Positions 46,774 to 58,555 of a stretch of 64,000 bases of DNA are shown here, piece after piece (position 1 is the first letter of the stretch; every line of letters starts with the position of its first letter). The DNA is from Neoceratodus forsteri (Eukaryota; Chordata; Ceratodontiformes; Ceratodontidae): positions 224,850,501 to 224,914,500 of the forward strand of contig JADMNL010000022.1 in assembly GCA_016271365.2 (NCBI GenBank), written 5' to 3'. A model generated the notes under the pieces. It had not been told where the DNA came from. It searched no databases and worked only from the letters and a program-made list of their open reading frames with translations. The position numbers and the translations under genes were made by a program.

Positions 46774-49130
46774 GAACCTTGACTTAAATTTCAATTTCCT
46801 TTCTGGTGTTACACAGGTAACGAGTTTGAACCATTACTGTATACAACATTTGCATATGTGACTGGTTTCTCTATATTTCTTTTTATTTAAAAACCTACTG
46901 CAATAATAGCTGTGCAGACATTAAGATAAATTGATGCTTGAATCTGAATCAGGTGAATAAAGGTCCAGTTGCAGGTAGTGTGCAAAAAGTTGTTTGAAAT
47001 TTTTTTCATAAACATATGTTATATATCCTTGATAGTAAGCACAGCAGCAAGATGTCTGATATATTTCTTTCAAGCAGAGAAAAAGTCATGAATGGTGTTT
47101 TTCTCTTAATGGTATATATCCAATGGGGACTTTGAACGGTAATTAACTTGGTTATACCCGTACCCCTTCCCCTATTTTCGTGAACTTCTCCCCCGCTTTT
47201 CGACTCTGCTAGTACTACCTGGAATCTAGGGATGTCAGAATATTAAATTATGCCTTTTGGTGGGCTGAGTAAATACACATGCTTCTGGAATTTGATGCCC
47301 TTAACATTTTAGTCTCAAACCTTCTCCCTCAATCCCTCCCTACCTGTAACATGCACAGTAATGTTAATATATATCCCCCTCCCCCATGGCTCCTCCACAC
47401 CTCAGTCCTCAGGGGCTTTTATACATTAGCTTTGGTTAAACTTTATAGCATTTAGAGTTCTCATATGCAGTCAAGAGAGCCTCACCTAGGGGTTACAGCT
47501 GGATTGTTAGATATCTGATTTCTGTTACTTTGTTTAATATGTGTATCCCTCTTTTATACTTGAAATACACTCATCCTTTCCTGGAATACTACTAGGAGTG
47601 GAGGTTTTTGAAGGTTATGTTAAATAGCCTTCTTTTGTAAATTCAATGAAGTTTTATATATTTTTATATTTTCATGTATAGGTCATTAGTTGGAATATCC
47701 TGTCTGTAATGACCTGTTGTTATCATAGACTTCGGCTTTATGCAGTTCTATTTCATTGTTGTATGCAAATCCTAATAAACATCTTTCTGGCAAAAAAAAT
47801 TCCTAAACTCTCGCATTGAGATGTGTAAGTTTGCAGGTAAAAAGGACAGAAATTGGGTAAATTATAGCTAGATTTCAGTTTAGGCAGAACTCACTCACCC
47901 ATGTTTACATTTTTATAGTTAGACATGTGGCATACTTTAATTATATGCAGCCAATTTGTGCCGTATGCACCTGCTCAGATATGTGTGACTTTCTGTACAT
48001 GGTTTTCAATTGTTGCAAATATCATGGATTCCCATTTCTAGCATTCTGTTCTACAGTATTTGTTTGACTGAGTAGAGCACTCTACACTACTATATTTAAC
48101 CCATATGGATGCCTGTATAAGAGAAACTATATTTTACTTCAACATGTATTATTTAGTTAGTCTGTAGTTAGAAAACAAATTATAATGGAAACTCAAAATG
48201 GCTCTCCCCATCATGTATAGTTCCCTTGAGTGTGCATTGTTAGTCATGACAAAAACAGTTTTAGACCATTTACATGATTTGATAGTATATGTGCATGTTG
48301 GGGGTGGGGGGGTTTTGTTTATTGCAATACTTCTGGTGGTATTTAAGTGGAATAATGCAAAAGCGAGCAGACAATATACAGTGTGTGATGTTCAATGCCA
48401 TATTAAGCTAAACGGTGGTTGAATGTATGGTATACTTTACGTTAGAAGCATCTTGTAGAAAAAGGCAACCAGATCCTGCAACCCCACCCAGAGGCCAACA
48501 GTTGCGTAGGGGAAGATTGCACTTTCCAACTATATATCCGCTTTCCATCTGCATATCTGCTTTATCAACACTGGGTTAATTTTTGTTATTTCCTATTCTC
48601 TCTCCTTATCTCCTTAGATCATCATTCTGCAGAATAAAATTAAAATACTTAATTTTTTGAGAGTGCAAAACAATACAATTGGTGACTGGAGGTAAACTCT
48701 GTTATGCTACTTCACCGCCATTCATAGCATGTGCTGTGCCAGCCAACTGTGACCCTGTTTAGAAAGAAAGGATGGAGGATAAAAGCATCTGTAAAGATAA
48801 CAGTGCTAGGGAAGCAACTTTGGATTATTATTTCATCCAGCACTATGGCAGATGTGTTATAGTAAGAAGATACGGTAAAAGAGAATATACAAGTCATTTT
48901 AACATTGTAAGTTAAAGTTGAAAGGGATCCTATGCCAGTCATGTCCCCTCCACACCCCCCCAATACATTTGCTGTTAAAAAGTGATCCTGAATTCTGAAT
49001 GTGATGTATGCTAATGATAATACTGTTATGATATTTTACCCTTGATTTTTCCAGCATGGCCTGGCTGAAGTTCAACATCTTATTATCAGTTGGGCACTGC
49101 TCCACCCATTTGACCTCATATCTCAACCTT
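46774..49130. other. Upstream flank of the duplicated V unit, copy B
   Basis: Matches the V1 upstream flank in order: 46800-46990 with 9440-9640, 47990-48140 with 11060-11261, 48145-48420 with 18264-18530, and 48420-49130 with 19140-20070. No intact gene. A separate insertion lies at about 47000-47800. Confidence 0.7.
47000..47800 (+). mobile_element. Probable LINE 3' UTR insertion
   Basis: Not matched in copy A. It ends with ATCCTAATAAACATCTTTCT and an A-run at 47793-47800, a polyadenylated plus-strand retroelement end. No coding portion is recognisable. Confidence 0.45.
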
Positions 49131-49139
49131 TCCTTGCCA

Positions 49140-50028
49140 AGATTTATTTACTTATTTATTTATTGAAGTTTAGGATTAATACCTTTGAGCCAGAAGACTC
49201 CTTTACACAGTTTCCAGGTCAAACATACAAAGACATGAACATATCAAAGAAATATTTATTACATGGACATAACAAAGAATATTGGTTACATTTTAGTTAC
49301 ATTAGTTTGGAGATGTTTGTAGGTAATCAGTTAGATTTGAGCCTAGAGGTCAGTCCACAGCATTTATAAGGATTAGGCTATCAAGAGTAAATGCACTGCA
49401 TCTAGATTTCAACAGCGAGACAGTTCAACATTGTACTGTAATATGTATCATTAGTAGACACTTCTGCAAGCTCCATTTAGTTGTTAAGTAAATGTAGCAC
49501 AGCTGAACTGGAGATACCTGCCATGTTAACTAATGCAGCCATAGCTGGCTTTGTCAAGTGGGGGTGGGGAGGGCTGGGGATAAGGCACCAGGAAAGGGGT
49601 GGTGGGGGCAGTGGGAGGAGGAGGAGAGGAAGTAGACTGGGGTGAGGGTGATGAGAAGGGTGGCAAATATTGGGGTTGGGAGGAGAGGTGAGTAGTGGTA
49701 GAGAGGGTGAAGGGGGAGTTAAAGGCAGGGTAGGAGAAGGGGCTGATGTTTGTCAAGATGTGTGACAAATGGGCAGAATGCATTACATATAATCAAATGC
49801 CACACTGCCTGCAGAACACAGTGGATATCAGTGTATTTGTGTTTACAGCTATTGTTAGGTCCACACTGGAATCAGCCAGCTCAAAGACCTTATGCACTTT
49901 CTAACCTTATATTGCAGATTCTGATGAAATCATAGGGGCCCCGAGAGCCAAGCTACAGAGGCCCCCGAAGTACAGAGGTCTCAGATGTAATCAGAATTCC
50001 AGGATGGAAAAACAACTAGTTTGTGCAT
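49140..50028. other. Repeat-derived sequence, no gene seen
   Basis: Starts with an antisense (TTTA)n LINE-like tail at 49141-49165. A G-rich stretch (49555-49745) gives a Pro/Ser-rich ORF on the other strand that looks like composition only. Confidence 0.45.
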
Positions 50029-50033
50029 GGTTG

Positions 50034-51288
50034 AATGGAGGGCTGGTGGGATAACAGATGGACCAGACACCGAACTTCAGGTTCAACACGCAATCTCTGA
50101 GTGATGTTTATTTAAAATACAGCTGGTAATCTTCAGAAATGGCATATCCTTTCTTCATTACATCAGTTTGCAGCAACAGACTATGCATGCCCTCTGCACT
50201 TCACCAGCACCTACTAACTCCCTAATCTCTGATCTAATTTATCAGTTGAGATTTAGCCTCCCCTATGCTATCCTTATTTGCTTAGGTGGTGGGGGCTCAA
50301 ATAAAAAAACCAAAAAAAACAAGCTAAAGACAAAGAACATCAGTGCAGAAGCACTGAAACAAGGGTTACCCCAAAGGGCATTGGCAAAAAGTCAAGTTTC
50401 AAAGAAACACAACATTACACATACTTCCATAATGCAAAGCATCATGGGATATATGCAAATCACCACAACATTTCAGACTGGCTTAGATTTTAGAAATTTA
50501 CATGCATTTTAAATAGCACAACTAACCTAATTTTTATCATACAGTCCCCTAGTAACTTTTTACCTCTATCAAAAATACCTAGTACCAAGGTATTTTCAAC
50601 ATTTACAGATTTCATAACATTTTTAATACTTAAAAGGGGATAAGCAAGACTAATACGGAAGGGATTTTCAAGATTAGAAGAGGGAGGTACATGAGAGGGC
50701 ATCAACTGAGACTGGAAGGGGTAGATTCAGGAGGGAAATCAGGAGGCAGTTTTCATAGAATGGGTGGTAGACAAATGGAATACTCTGCTAGAGGAGGTGG
50801 TATCCAGTAGGATGGCAGGCGGCTTTAAGAGGGGTTGGGACAGAGTGATGGGGTAAGTATGAAGTGGGGGCGGTAGGGTGGGGCAGCTGCCAGTTGAGGG
50901 GCTAGCTGCACAATTGAGCAGACTCAATAGACTGTGAGTCCTATTTCTGCTGGTGTTTCATATGTTCATATGTATAAGGTATATACATTAAAGTATTTTA
51001 TGACATAGTGCCATTGCATACTAAATTCAACAATGAGGAACACAGCCTGTTGTTTTACATCAGCTCGGAGGTCACCACAATATCCTCACTGTATGAGGAT
51101 CTGAGAGAGAAAAGGAATATTAAAGAGGACACTATAGCATAGTCAAGAAAGTGAAGGGGGTGCCCATAGGTGGCCAACCTTATGGACTAGAAATTGTAAA
51201 GAATAGATTAGGCTAAGAAATAGAAGAACTGTTGAAACACATTTAAGAAAAGGTCAGTCCTCAAGAGTGGCAGGATCTCCCTTTCACG
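50034..51288 (-). repeat. 3' LTR of the 4.6-kb element
   Basis: 1255 bases, collinear with 53414-54665. Its terminal CA has changed (AATGG on the plus strand against TGTGG in the other copy). It contains CR1-derived sequence at about 50690-50975. Confidence 0.9.
50690..50975 (+). repeat. CR1 3' fragment inside the 3' LTR
   Basis: The plus strand reads EWVVDKWNTLLEEVV and then GGFKRGWDRVM, closing blocks of a CR1 ORF2, followed by a CR1-like short 3' UTR. The same fragment occurs in the other LTR (54060-54345), so it was already part of the LTR when the element integrated. Confidence 0.75.
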
Positions 51289-52605
51289 TATCCTCCACCT
51301 TAAGAGAGAAGCAGTTATTGCAGACTGTTTTCCACCTTCCTGTCACAGGAAGGGATGGAGCTTCCACCCATCCATCTTCAGAAGCTCATACTCAGGGTCC
51401 CTATTAATGATAAACATTCCATCATAAACATGATGGCTATCATCATTCTTTACCCTGAGGCATTAACACATTTCTCAGCAGAGACTAATGCTACCTTCCC
51501 ATCTTCTTTTAGGGAAAATCCGTCATATTTTATTGAACAAAAATCTGGAGCACTGTAAAGTCCAGTACCATAGAAAAAATTACTCTGGGGTGAGTAATTA
51601 TGCTTCAACCCCACCAGACATGTCAGTTTTAAGCAGGGGCCCAGTCCTAGGTTCAACCCCTCTATATAAACCCACTGTGTCTCTTGATTCATTAATTTCA
51701 CTTGCTATTGATACAGACACCTGAGGGTAGACACTCTTTTGGAGTTACCCTACCACAGGTTCCAGTCCTTTTCCAGTCACCTTCTTCTTGATAAGTTTTC
51801 CCTCAAAAAATAATAAAACACAGGTACCACCTCAGACTCCTTGTCTGCCTTGGGTACCTCTTTCTTTGACATCAGGCCTGCCCCCTGATCAATCATGCTA
51901 CATTGTTGCCTATAGAAAGGGACCATTGCAGAGTCACATCTGGCCTTGTGCCTGCAATTACCTTGACCCCTTTGTCTTACATAAAGTGTTTGCGGGAATA
52001 TGGAAGGAGCAACAGTAGCTTCTATTCTCCTATTTCAACCTATAATAGTCTAAGACCCCAAACATTTGGTCATCCTATCCCGAGGTGGGTCTCTACAGAA
52101 ACCTACAGGAAACCAAGGAATCCTCCCCAGCTGACTTCCATCCAATGTTAAACAGCAGGTTCCTAAATCCTATACACTCTGGGGTGTTTTGGGGAACATT
52201 AACATTTTAATCATTGTCCATATTTTCAACCATCAGTTACCATCTGTGACCTGTGTGGGAGTTTTCCCATTTTCCAAGGGTGCCATTTTTTTCTTTAATG
52301 ACCTCTACCCTTTGGGACACTCTTTCCACTCCCTGAGTACTAGTTCCTCTGCTGTCCCCAGCAGGTACCTCTATCTGGTTACACATAAGACAGGTCTTAA
52401 GATTGGCTGTCACCTGTCTGTACATTCCTGGCCAGTATTAATAAGGGGTTAATTGAGCTAATACCTCATCATGGATCAGATGCCCACAGGGACTAAAGTG
52501 AGCAGCCTCCATCACTTGCTGTCTGTAGGCCTCAGGCACCACTACTTGGGCATCCACCCTTTTTGTACGAGGGTTGGGCCTCATGTGATACAGAACACCC
52601 TTCTT

Positions 52606-53250
52606 TCATTTGTACCACCAACATTGTTTTGCCCCACCATCACCATCAATCTGCATACCCTCCTTGACATTAACACACTGTAACAGTTTGGCATCATTAG
52701 CATCTTTAGCTTGCAGTATACCCCAGACAATACGGTTAATAGATTTAGCTGTATCAGCACAAGCAAAAGTCCCTTCAGCCTCATAGGCTTCTTCTTGCTT
52801 GCTTGGAGTCATCAACCCCAGCACAGTATCACTAGGCACAGTCTTACCTGGGGTCTCACATTCAAGTTCCATACTTGCATCTCCGACCTCCAACAGGTAG
52901 CATCCTAGGAACATAGGCAACAAAGGAATATTCTGCTTAGTTAGGGGATCCTCCTCCAGCTGAGGCCACAAAAAATCCTCCTCCAATTATTTATCAGAAC
53001 TCTCAGGCAGGAACCTCTCAAGTACCTGTCACCAATTCACCAATGTTTGACCACTCTGTGCAGGCGGTCTGCTCCCAACCATTGCCCACTCATCCACCAT
53101 ATTAGCCTCATCAGGGTCTCCACCTCTTGTCTGCCTTGACCCCACAGTAGTTCCTCATCCCTTTGCATCTCTTTGTCATCTTCAGGTTTGGTCTCCTCTG
53201 AGCTCACAGGTCAAGTCTAGGTAGCAGCTTCTCTCCTTCTGTCAGCCATG
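52606..53250 (-). pseudogene. Gag-like remnant of the 4.6-kb element
   Basis: Minus strand after the primer-binding site. A coding-like region begins near 53250 (MADRREKLLPRL) and passes several stops. It then runs open from 52986 to 52606 (EDFLWPQLEEDPLTKQNIPL to GAKQCWWYK). By position it would be gag; there is no sequence match I can name and no CCHC knuckle. The remaining internal sequence to 51289 holds only short open stretches. Confidence 0.4.
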
Positions 53251-53390
53251 GTTCTGGTCAGAACTCCACAAACTTTTTTTTCTTTGGGTTCTCCTTTGGC
53301 AATGCCTGGTGCATGGGTTCACCTGGGATATCTGGACAATATCCATCAGAAAATGTCCCTTTTTAGCCAGTTCAGACCTTTCAGCCAAGT

Positions 53391-53409
53391 TATCCCACTT
53401 ATCACACCA
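53391..53409 (-). promoter_or_regulatory. Primer-binding site, tRNA-Leu type
   Basis: Minus strand TGGTGTGATAAGTGGGAT, four bases from the LTR end. It agrees at 15 of 18 positions with the site complementary to the tRNA-Leu 3' end (TGGTGTCAGAAGTGGGAT), as recalled from other retroelements. Confidence 0.75.
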
Positions 53410-53413
53410 AGTC

Positions 53414-54665
53414 TGTGGAGGGGTTGAGGGATAACAGATGGACCACACACCAAACTTCAGGTTCAACACATAATCTCTGTGTGATGTTTATTTAAAATTA
53501 AGAAGATGACCTTCAGCAATGACATATCCCTTCTTTAATACATCAGTTTACAGCAACAGATCATGCATATCCTTTCTCTGTACTTAGCCAGCACCTACTG
53601 ATTTCTGATCTAACTTCTCAGTTGAGATTTAGCCTCCCCTATGTGGGCCTTGTTTGCTTGGGTGGTTGGGGCTCAAATTAAAAAAAATAAAATAAAAAAA
53701 AAGCCTAAACACAAAGAACCTCTGTGCAGAGGCACTGAATCAAGGGTTACCCCAAAGGGCATTGGCAAAAAGCCAAGTTTCAAAGAAACACAACATTACA
53801 CATACTTCCATAATGCAAAGCATCATGGGATATGGGCAAATCACCATGAAATTTCAGGCTGGCTTTGTTTACAACAATTTATGTGCATTTTAAATAGCAC
53901 AACTAACTTAATTTTTATCATACAGTCCCTTAGTAACTTTTTACCTTTATCAAAAATTCCTAGTGCCATGGCATTTTCAACATTTACAGGTTTCATAAAC
54001 CTTTAAATACTTAAAGGGGATAAACAAGACTAATACTGAAGGGATTTTCAAGATTAGAAGAGGGAAGTGCATGAGAGAGTGTCAGCTGAGATTGGAAGGG
54101 GGTAGATTCAGGAGGTAAATCAGAAGTAATTTTTTCATGGAATGGGTGGTAGACAAATGGAATATTCTGCCCAAGGAGGTAGCATCCAGTAGTACCATGG
54201 GTGGCTTTAAGAGGGTTGGAACAGAGTGGGGAGGTAAGTATGGAGGGAGGGAGGGAGGTGGGGCAGCTGCCAGTTGAGGGCTAGCTGCATAATCAAGCAG
54301 ACTCGGTAGACCGTGAGGCCTGTTTCTGCTGGCATTTTGTATGCTCATATGTATAAGGTATATACATTAAAGCATTTTATGACATAGTCCATTACATACT
54401 AAATCCAGCAATGAGGAACACAGCCTGTTGTTTTACATCAGCTCAGAGGTTACCACAATAACCTCCCTATATGAGGACGTGAGAGGGAAAAGGAATATTA
54501 AAGAGGACACTATAGCATAGTCAAGAAAGGGATGGGGGTGTCCATAGTTGGCCAATCTTATGGACTAGAAATTGTAAAGACTAGATTAGGCTAAGAAATA
54601 GAAGAACTGCTGCAACAGATTTAAGAAAGGTCAGTCCTCAAGAGTGGCAGGATCTCCCTGTCACA
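53414..54665 (-). repeat. 5' LTR of the 4.6-kb element
   Basis: 1252 bases with intact TGTG...CACA ends. It contains the same CR1-derived block at about 54060-54345. Confidence 0.9.
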
Positions 54666-54670
54666 GGTTG

Positions 54671-54980
54671 CCCATGTGTCATTTTGTGTAGCATATGATT
54701 TGAAACATAAAACAAACAAAAACATATATTTTCTTCCAAAGAAATATAGTGTTTAGTTTTTCATTATCAACAAAAAATGAATAAAAATAAATAAAAAAAA
54801 AACACAAAAAACTAACCCAGCTGCTCAGAACTCACACTGGAGAGGTGTAAATTTCTGTTTTATAAAACAATGAAATGAGATGAAGAGTTTTTGTTAGGAG
54901 AGTGTCAGGATGCCATTGGCGAATGAAAGTAAACCAGCATGTGGCACAAGTTTTCTTTACAATTAAAAGTATTGCTGTAA
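54671..54980. other. No gene seen
   Basis: AT-rich spacer with A-rich tracts around 54775-54810. Confidence 0.5.
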
Positions 54981-54984
54981 AGCT

Positions 54985-55540
54985 GGCGAGTGGCATGGAG
55001 GTTTATTGACATAGGGTGCCACCTGCTTTGTCTCCAGAGACTGAGTTCCTGGAATGGACTCAGGTCATGGGGACTGGCTGGGGAGAGGAGGATCAAGCAT
55101 CCAGAGGACTGCTGTCCTCCCCTTGGAAGGGAGGGAGGGAGGGAGGTAATGCCTGGAACTAGCCTGGCCCCAGAGGTTTGGGGCACGGCAGTCATGGACT
55201 ACACTTTGGGGACTGGAGGAGTGGTAGTTGATGATGTCCTACACAGGGGAGCATGGGTCGAATGGATGGCATTGCACATCTGCATGGTGCCTCTGGGGTG
55301 GAAATAGAGCAGAAAAAATGGTTGGGAAGCAATGCAGGATGGCAGACCAAACCCTTCACAGGCTCAGCATCAGCTACTGCTCCCTCTCCCAGAACCAGCT
55401 GCATCGATGGTGAGCTGAAGCCACCGACCTGCCATGGGGGAAGGGGAGGCACTGGGATTGGAAGGTAAGTCCCTATGATGCCTGGTGAAGGAGCTGAGGG
55501 GGTTCTGTCAGAGGGAAAAGCCTGCACCAGTTGGGATGAG
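54985..55540. repeat. GC-rich interspersed repeat, copy 2 (inverted)
   Basis: Minus-strand reading matches the family at 42800-43345 and 59300-59890 (CTCCTCTCCCCAGCCAGTCC, ending near TTCCAGGAACTCAGTCTC). The 55250-55530 part is GC-rich but less clearly related. A GGGA tandem run lies at 55125-55148. Confidence 0.55.
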
Positions 55541-56285
55541 AGAAGACGTAAACTACAAAAAAAAAATGTGCCCGAGAAGGCTACAACAGCATTCTATGGT
55601 ATTTGAACTGCGGCACAACAGCTTTTTAGTTAACATAGAAACCCATGCACAATAAGGGGTAACCATACATTATAAACTTTAGTGTGCACATTTTAAAATC
55701 AACTGCAGCTGCACTCTCCTCAGGCTCACTCCTGCCAGCCATTTTCACTTTCTTAACAGTGTTCACTTTCCTCACAGATCGTAACAGCATTTACAAAAAG
55801 CACTTCAACTACTAGAAGAAAAACCTCCCATGTTTCCTCACACTTTTAGGCTACCTGTGAGATTACCAGTAAAGAAAGATAATTCCAAAGTACCTTCTCT
55901 CATATCAAACACAAGCCTAATTAATAGTTATCAAAATCTACCTTTATTGTGACTTTCACAAATGATACCCATAGGGGGTTTGTGATTAAAAGGGCAAGAT
56001 CAAAAGGTGCCCTTTACTTTGTCCTTTATATTTTTCTAGACATTTTTACTGTGTTACAGGAGAGGAAAAATAAATTCCTGCCCTTCGAGAGGGAATTAAG
56101 CTTGAGCCACCTTCTCAATCCTACATCCCCTCTAAGTGCCATGTAACATAAAGCTGCTAAATTTATTTGATATAATCCTGAACAAGTTTCATTATTTATG
56201 ACTGCAAGAAGAAAAGAAAAAGAAGAAAAGACATGAAGGGGTTGCAAATAAGGATGTAGATACTGACTTAGCAGGTTTACCATTA
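55541..56285. other. No gene seen
   Basis: No recognised domain or repeat ends. Confidence 0.45.
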
Positions 56286-56289
56286 TTTT

Positions 56290-57050
56290 TTGCAGTTAAT
56301 AGTTTTTATTGATTTTTCAAATTTAAATCACAGCAATGCAGCTTAAGGATAGTAAAATATATACAACCATATATTATGATATAAGCAGCTTATTCATTAG
56401 TAAGATCATGGAGGTAAAACATCCTAAAAGTGTTTCAGAGGTGATATAAGTTAACATTCTGCATTATACAAGCATCTAGTTTGAACAAGCAGCACCTTTA
56501 GGATTTGACAAACACAGTTTATCCAGGCTTGTCCAACCACATACATGAATCATTATGCATATTTACACATTGTAATTCTGGGTATATAGCTGTTTGACTA
56601 TACAACCCTTTTATTTGCAGTTATTACTATTTACTGATTTTTCCAAGCATGAGTCACAAAAAATACAGCTCTAGGATGTTTACAGCCATACATCGATGTA
56701 GTGGAATACAAATAGTTTCATCATATGTAACTTCATGATAGTATGACATCATAAACGGGTTTCAGAGATGCTCTAACTTAACATGTAATACAATAAGCAT
56801 CTAATTTATTCAATATTTCTCTTTACTTATGCTTGATTTAACTCATTCCAGGCTGTGGACAAGGGGTATCCTGTTGACTTTAACCTATATAGTTTGTCAC
56901 AGCTTACAGGACCACCTTCAGAGATGTTTGTGCACAGTTATACAATGCATTTCTGCATGGATAACAGTATTACTCTCAGAGCGTAATAATCTTTCATGTA
57001 TATGTTGCTTGATTCCTTTAGTTTTATAGCAATTTCTATCCTGAATACCA
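56290..57050 (-). repeat. Two tandem LINE-3'-UTR-like blocks
   Basis: 56295-56620 and 56622-57000 align to one another by eye (TTTTTATTGATTTTTCAAAT against TATTTACTGATTTTTCCAAG, then CATCTAGTTTGAA against CATCTAATTTATT). The same kind of block occurs at 10160. Probably antisense L1-type 3' UTRs with a duplicated module. Confidence 0.5.
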
Positions 57051-57690
57051 TACATATCTTTGTGTTTCCTATCTAGAGATCCTAACTGGCTATGCTACCT
57101 ATCTTCTAATACTAAACTAATAGCTAAACCGAGCCATGCCATACAGCGGTCTGTTACTGGTTGTCGGGAAGGAGACTAGCTTTATATTGAATATATCTTT
57201 GAGTGTATTCTTCCTTATGTATCCATATGTGTATGTATCTGTATATGTGTGTGTGTATGTATCCCCTTGGTCTGTGTGGACAGATATCATCCGGTGAGAT
57301 CAGGTTATGAGTCACTGGAGCCTGCATTCTTATCTTGGGATGAAGGGTGTGACGTGTGAAAGTGTGTCTGAGTTTGGAGTCTTCATTATAAGGGTGTGAG
57401 GGTATTCGAGGAGTGTTGCATGGAAAGCACTGGTGACCTACTTAACAATATTGTTACACTATCCCTGTTGGGGGAAGGGGGGTTGTGTGCTGGTGTTGGT
57501 GTAGTTGTGGTTGTGGCTGTGGTTGTGGTTGTGGTTGGATTTACAATACAATAATTATAGATGAACTCTTTTTTAAACAAATTTAGCAACTCTATTACAT
57601 GTGTTCTCTTCATTATTTTTTAAACCATACATTATTACAAATAATGTATGGGTGACCATGCACAACTAGCCTTGTGTTTCCATCTTGGGG
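57051..57690. other. No gene seen; simple repeats
   Basis: Contains GT-rich tracts at 57225-57265 and 57485-57538 (repeated GTGGTTGTGGTTGTGGTTG), which give a poly-Thr ORF on the other strand. Confidence 0.6.
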
Positions 57691-57694
57691 GTTC

Positions 57695-57902
57695 AAAGCC
57701 TAGAGGTTAGAGTAATGAGCTGTGAATGAGCTTGATACATCCAGCAGACCAGACCTGGGTTTGATGCTCACAACCTCCACTTGCATACTGTGTGACTCTA
57801 AGCAAGTCACTTAACCGCCCAGTGCTCCCAGGTCACCCGTGAAAACAGGCACTTGTGCCTAGTGGGCCTTACTCAGTTACAAAAGACTAAATAAATAAAT
57901 AA
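57695..57902 (+). mobile_element. tRNA-derived SINE with LINE-like 3' tail
   Basis: The head is degraded but the B-box region GGGTTTGATGCTC and the body CTGTGTGACTCTAAGCAAGT, CACTTAAC are clear. The tail reads CAGGCACTTGTGCCTAGTGG, ACTCAGTTACAAAAGACTAA and (ATAA)n, closely similar to the LINE tail at 4390-4472. Confidence 0.88.
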
Positions 57903-58185
57903 CAGCATAGAAACACAAGCTGATTGTGTGTGGTTGCCCCCATACATTATTCCTTATATTATGGTTTCTGATAACTGAGCACCATCGATCATAATGAATT
58001 TCTGCTTTAATGTCTCAGGGGGCAATGGGGAATATCAGGTCATCTATGTGAAAGGGTTTCTGAGAAATGTAATGAGTGATTTATCTCATAATGTGCACCG
58101 GACATCTGAGAGGTATGTTTCACAACAACATTGAATGGAGCACTAAGAGATTAAGTGGCTTGCTTAAGGTCACACAATGAGTGTA
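57903..58185. other. Spacer with partial SINE-like piece
   Basis: GATTAAGTGGCTTGCTTAAGG at about 58149-58169 (antisense CORE-like phrase) suggests a short SINE fragment. Otherwise nothing seen. Confidence 0.4.
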
Positions 58186-58189
58186 TTTC

Positions 58190-58555
58190 TCTAATTGTGT
58201 TTATGCGATCCCCTCATTCTAAAAGCCAAATACACATATACTAAACCACACTTCCTCAAAGACAGTGTCATTTTCAGTAGGCTTGCAAAATATGCTGGGT
58301 AACTGTGCATAACTGCGTAAAGCTTCAGATTCAGTAATAAATTTCAACAAAGTAAACATTGTGCATGAGTTTTCCCAGAATAAGAATAATAATCATTTAG
58401 TACAAGGATGGGTGTGAAGAATATACAAAAAATCAATTATGATTTCCTATAGTGGGTATGAATTGATCAGCAATTTGAAATGGTGATGCAGAAAAGAGAA
58501 AATCCCCTGATCTGTTACAGGTCAGTGATCACCATTTCAAGTTGATATAACGCTG
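58190..58555. other. End of the duplicated V unit, copy B
   Basis: Continues the match with copy A at 20075-20410: CTAAAAGCCAAATACACATA against CCAAAGGGCTACTCTGACCA in context, TGCTGGGTAACTGTGCATAA against TACTGGGAAATGTGCATTAC, and TTTAGTACAAGGATGGGTGT against TTTAGTACAAAGGTAGAGGT. It is separated from the 46774-49130 part by later insertions. Confidence 0.6.

Larger units (their letters stand above)
50034..54665 (-). mobile_element. 4.6-kb LTR retroelement with gag-like remnant, no pol
   Basis: LTR copies at 50034-51288 and 53414-54665 flank 2.1 kb of internal sequence. GGTTG stands on both sides (50029-50033 and 54666-54670), a perfect 5-base target-site duplication. A tRNA-Leu-type primer-binding site lies four bases inside the right-hand LTR, which fixes minus orientation. 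No RT, RNase H or integrase motif was found; with 2.1 kb internal this is a non-autonomous element. Confidence 0.9.

Noticed and set aside
57386..57613. Poly-Thr ORF
   Set aside because: Translation of a GTGGTT simple repeat.
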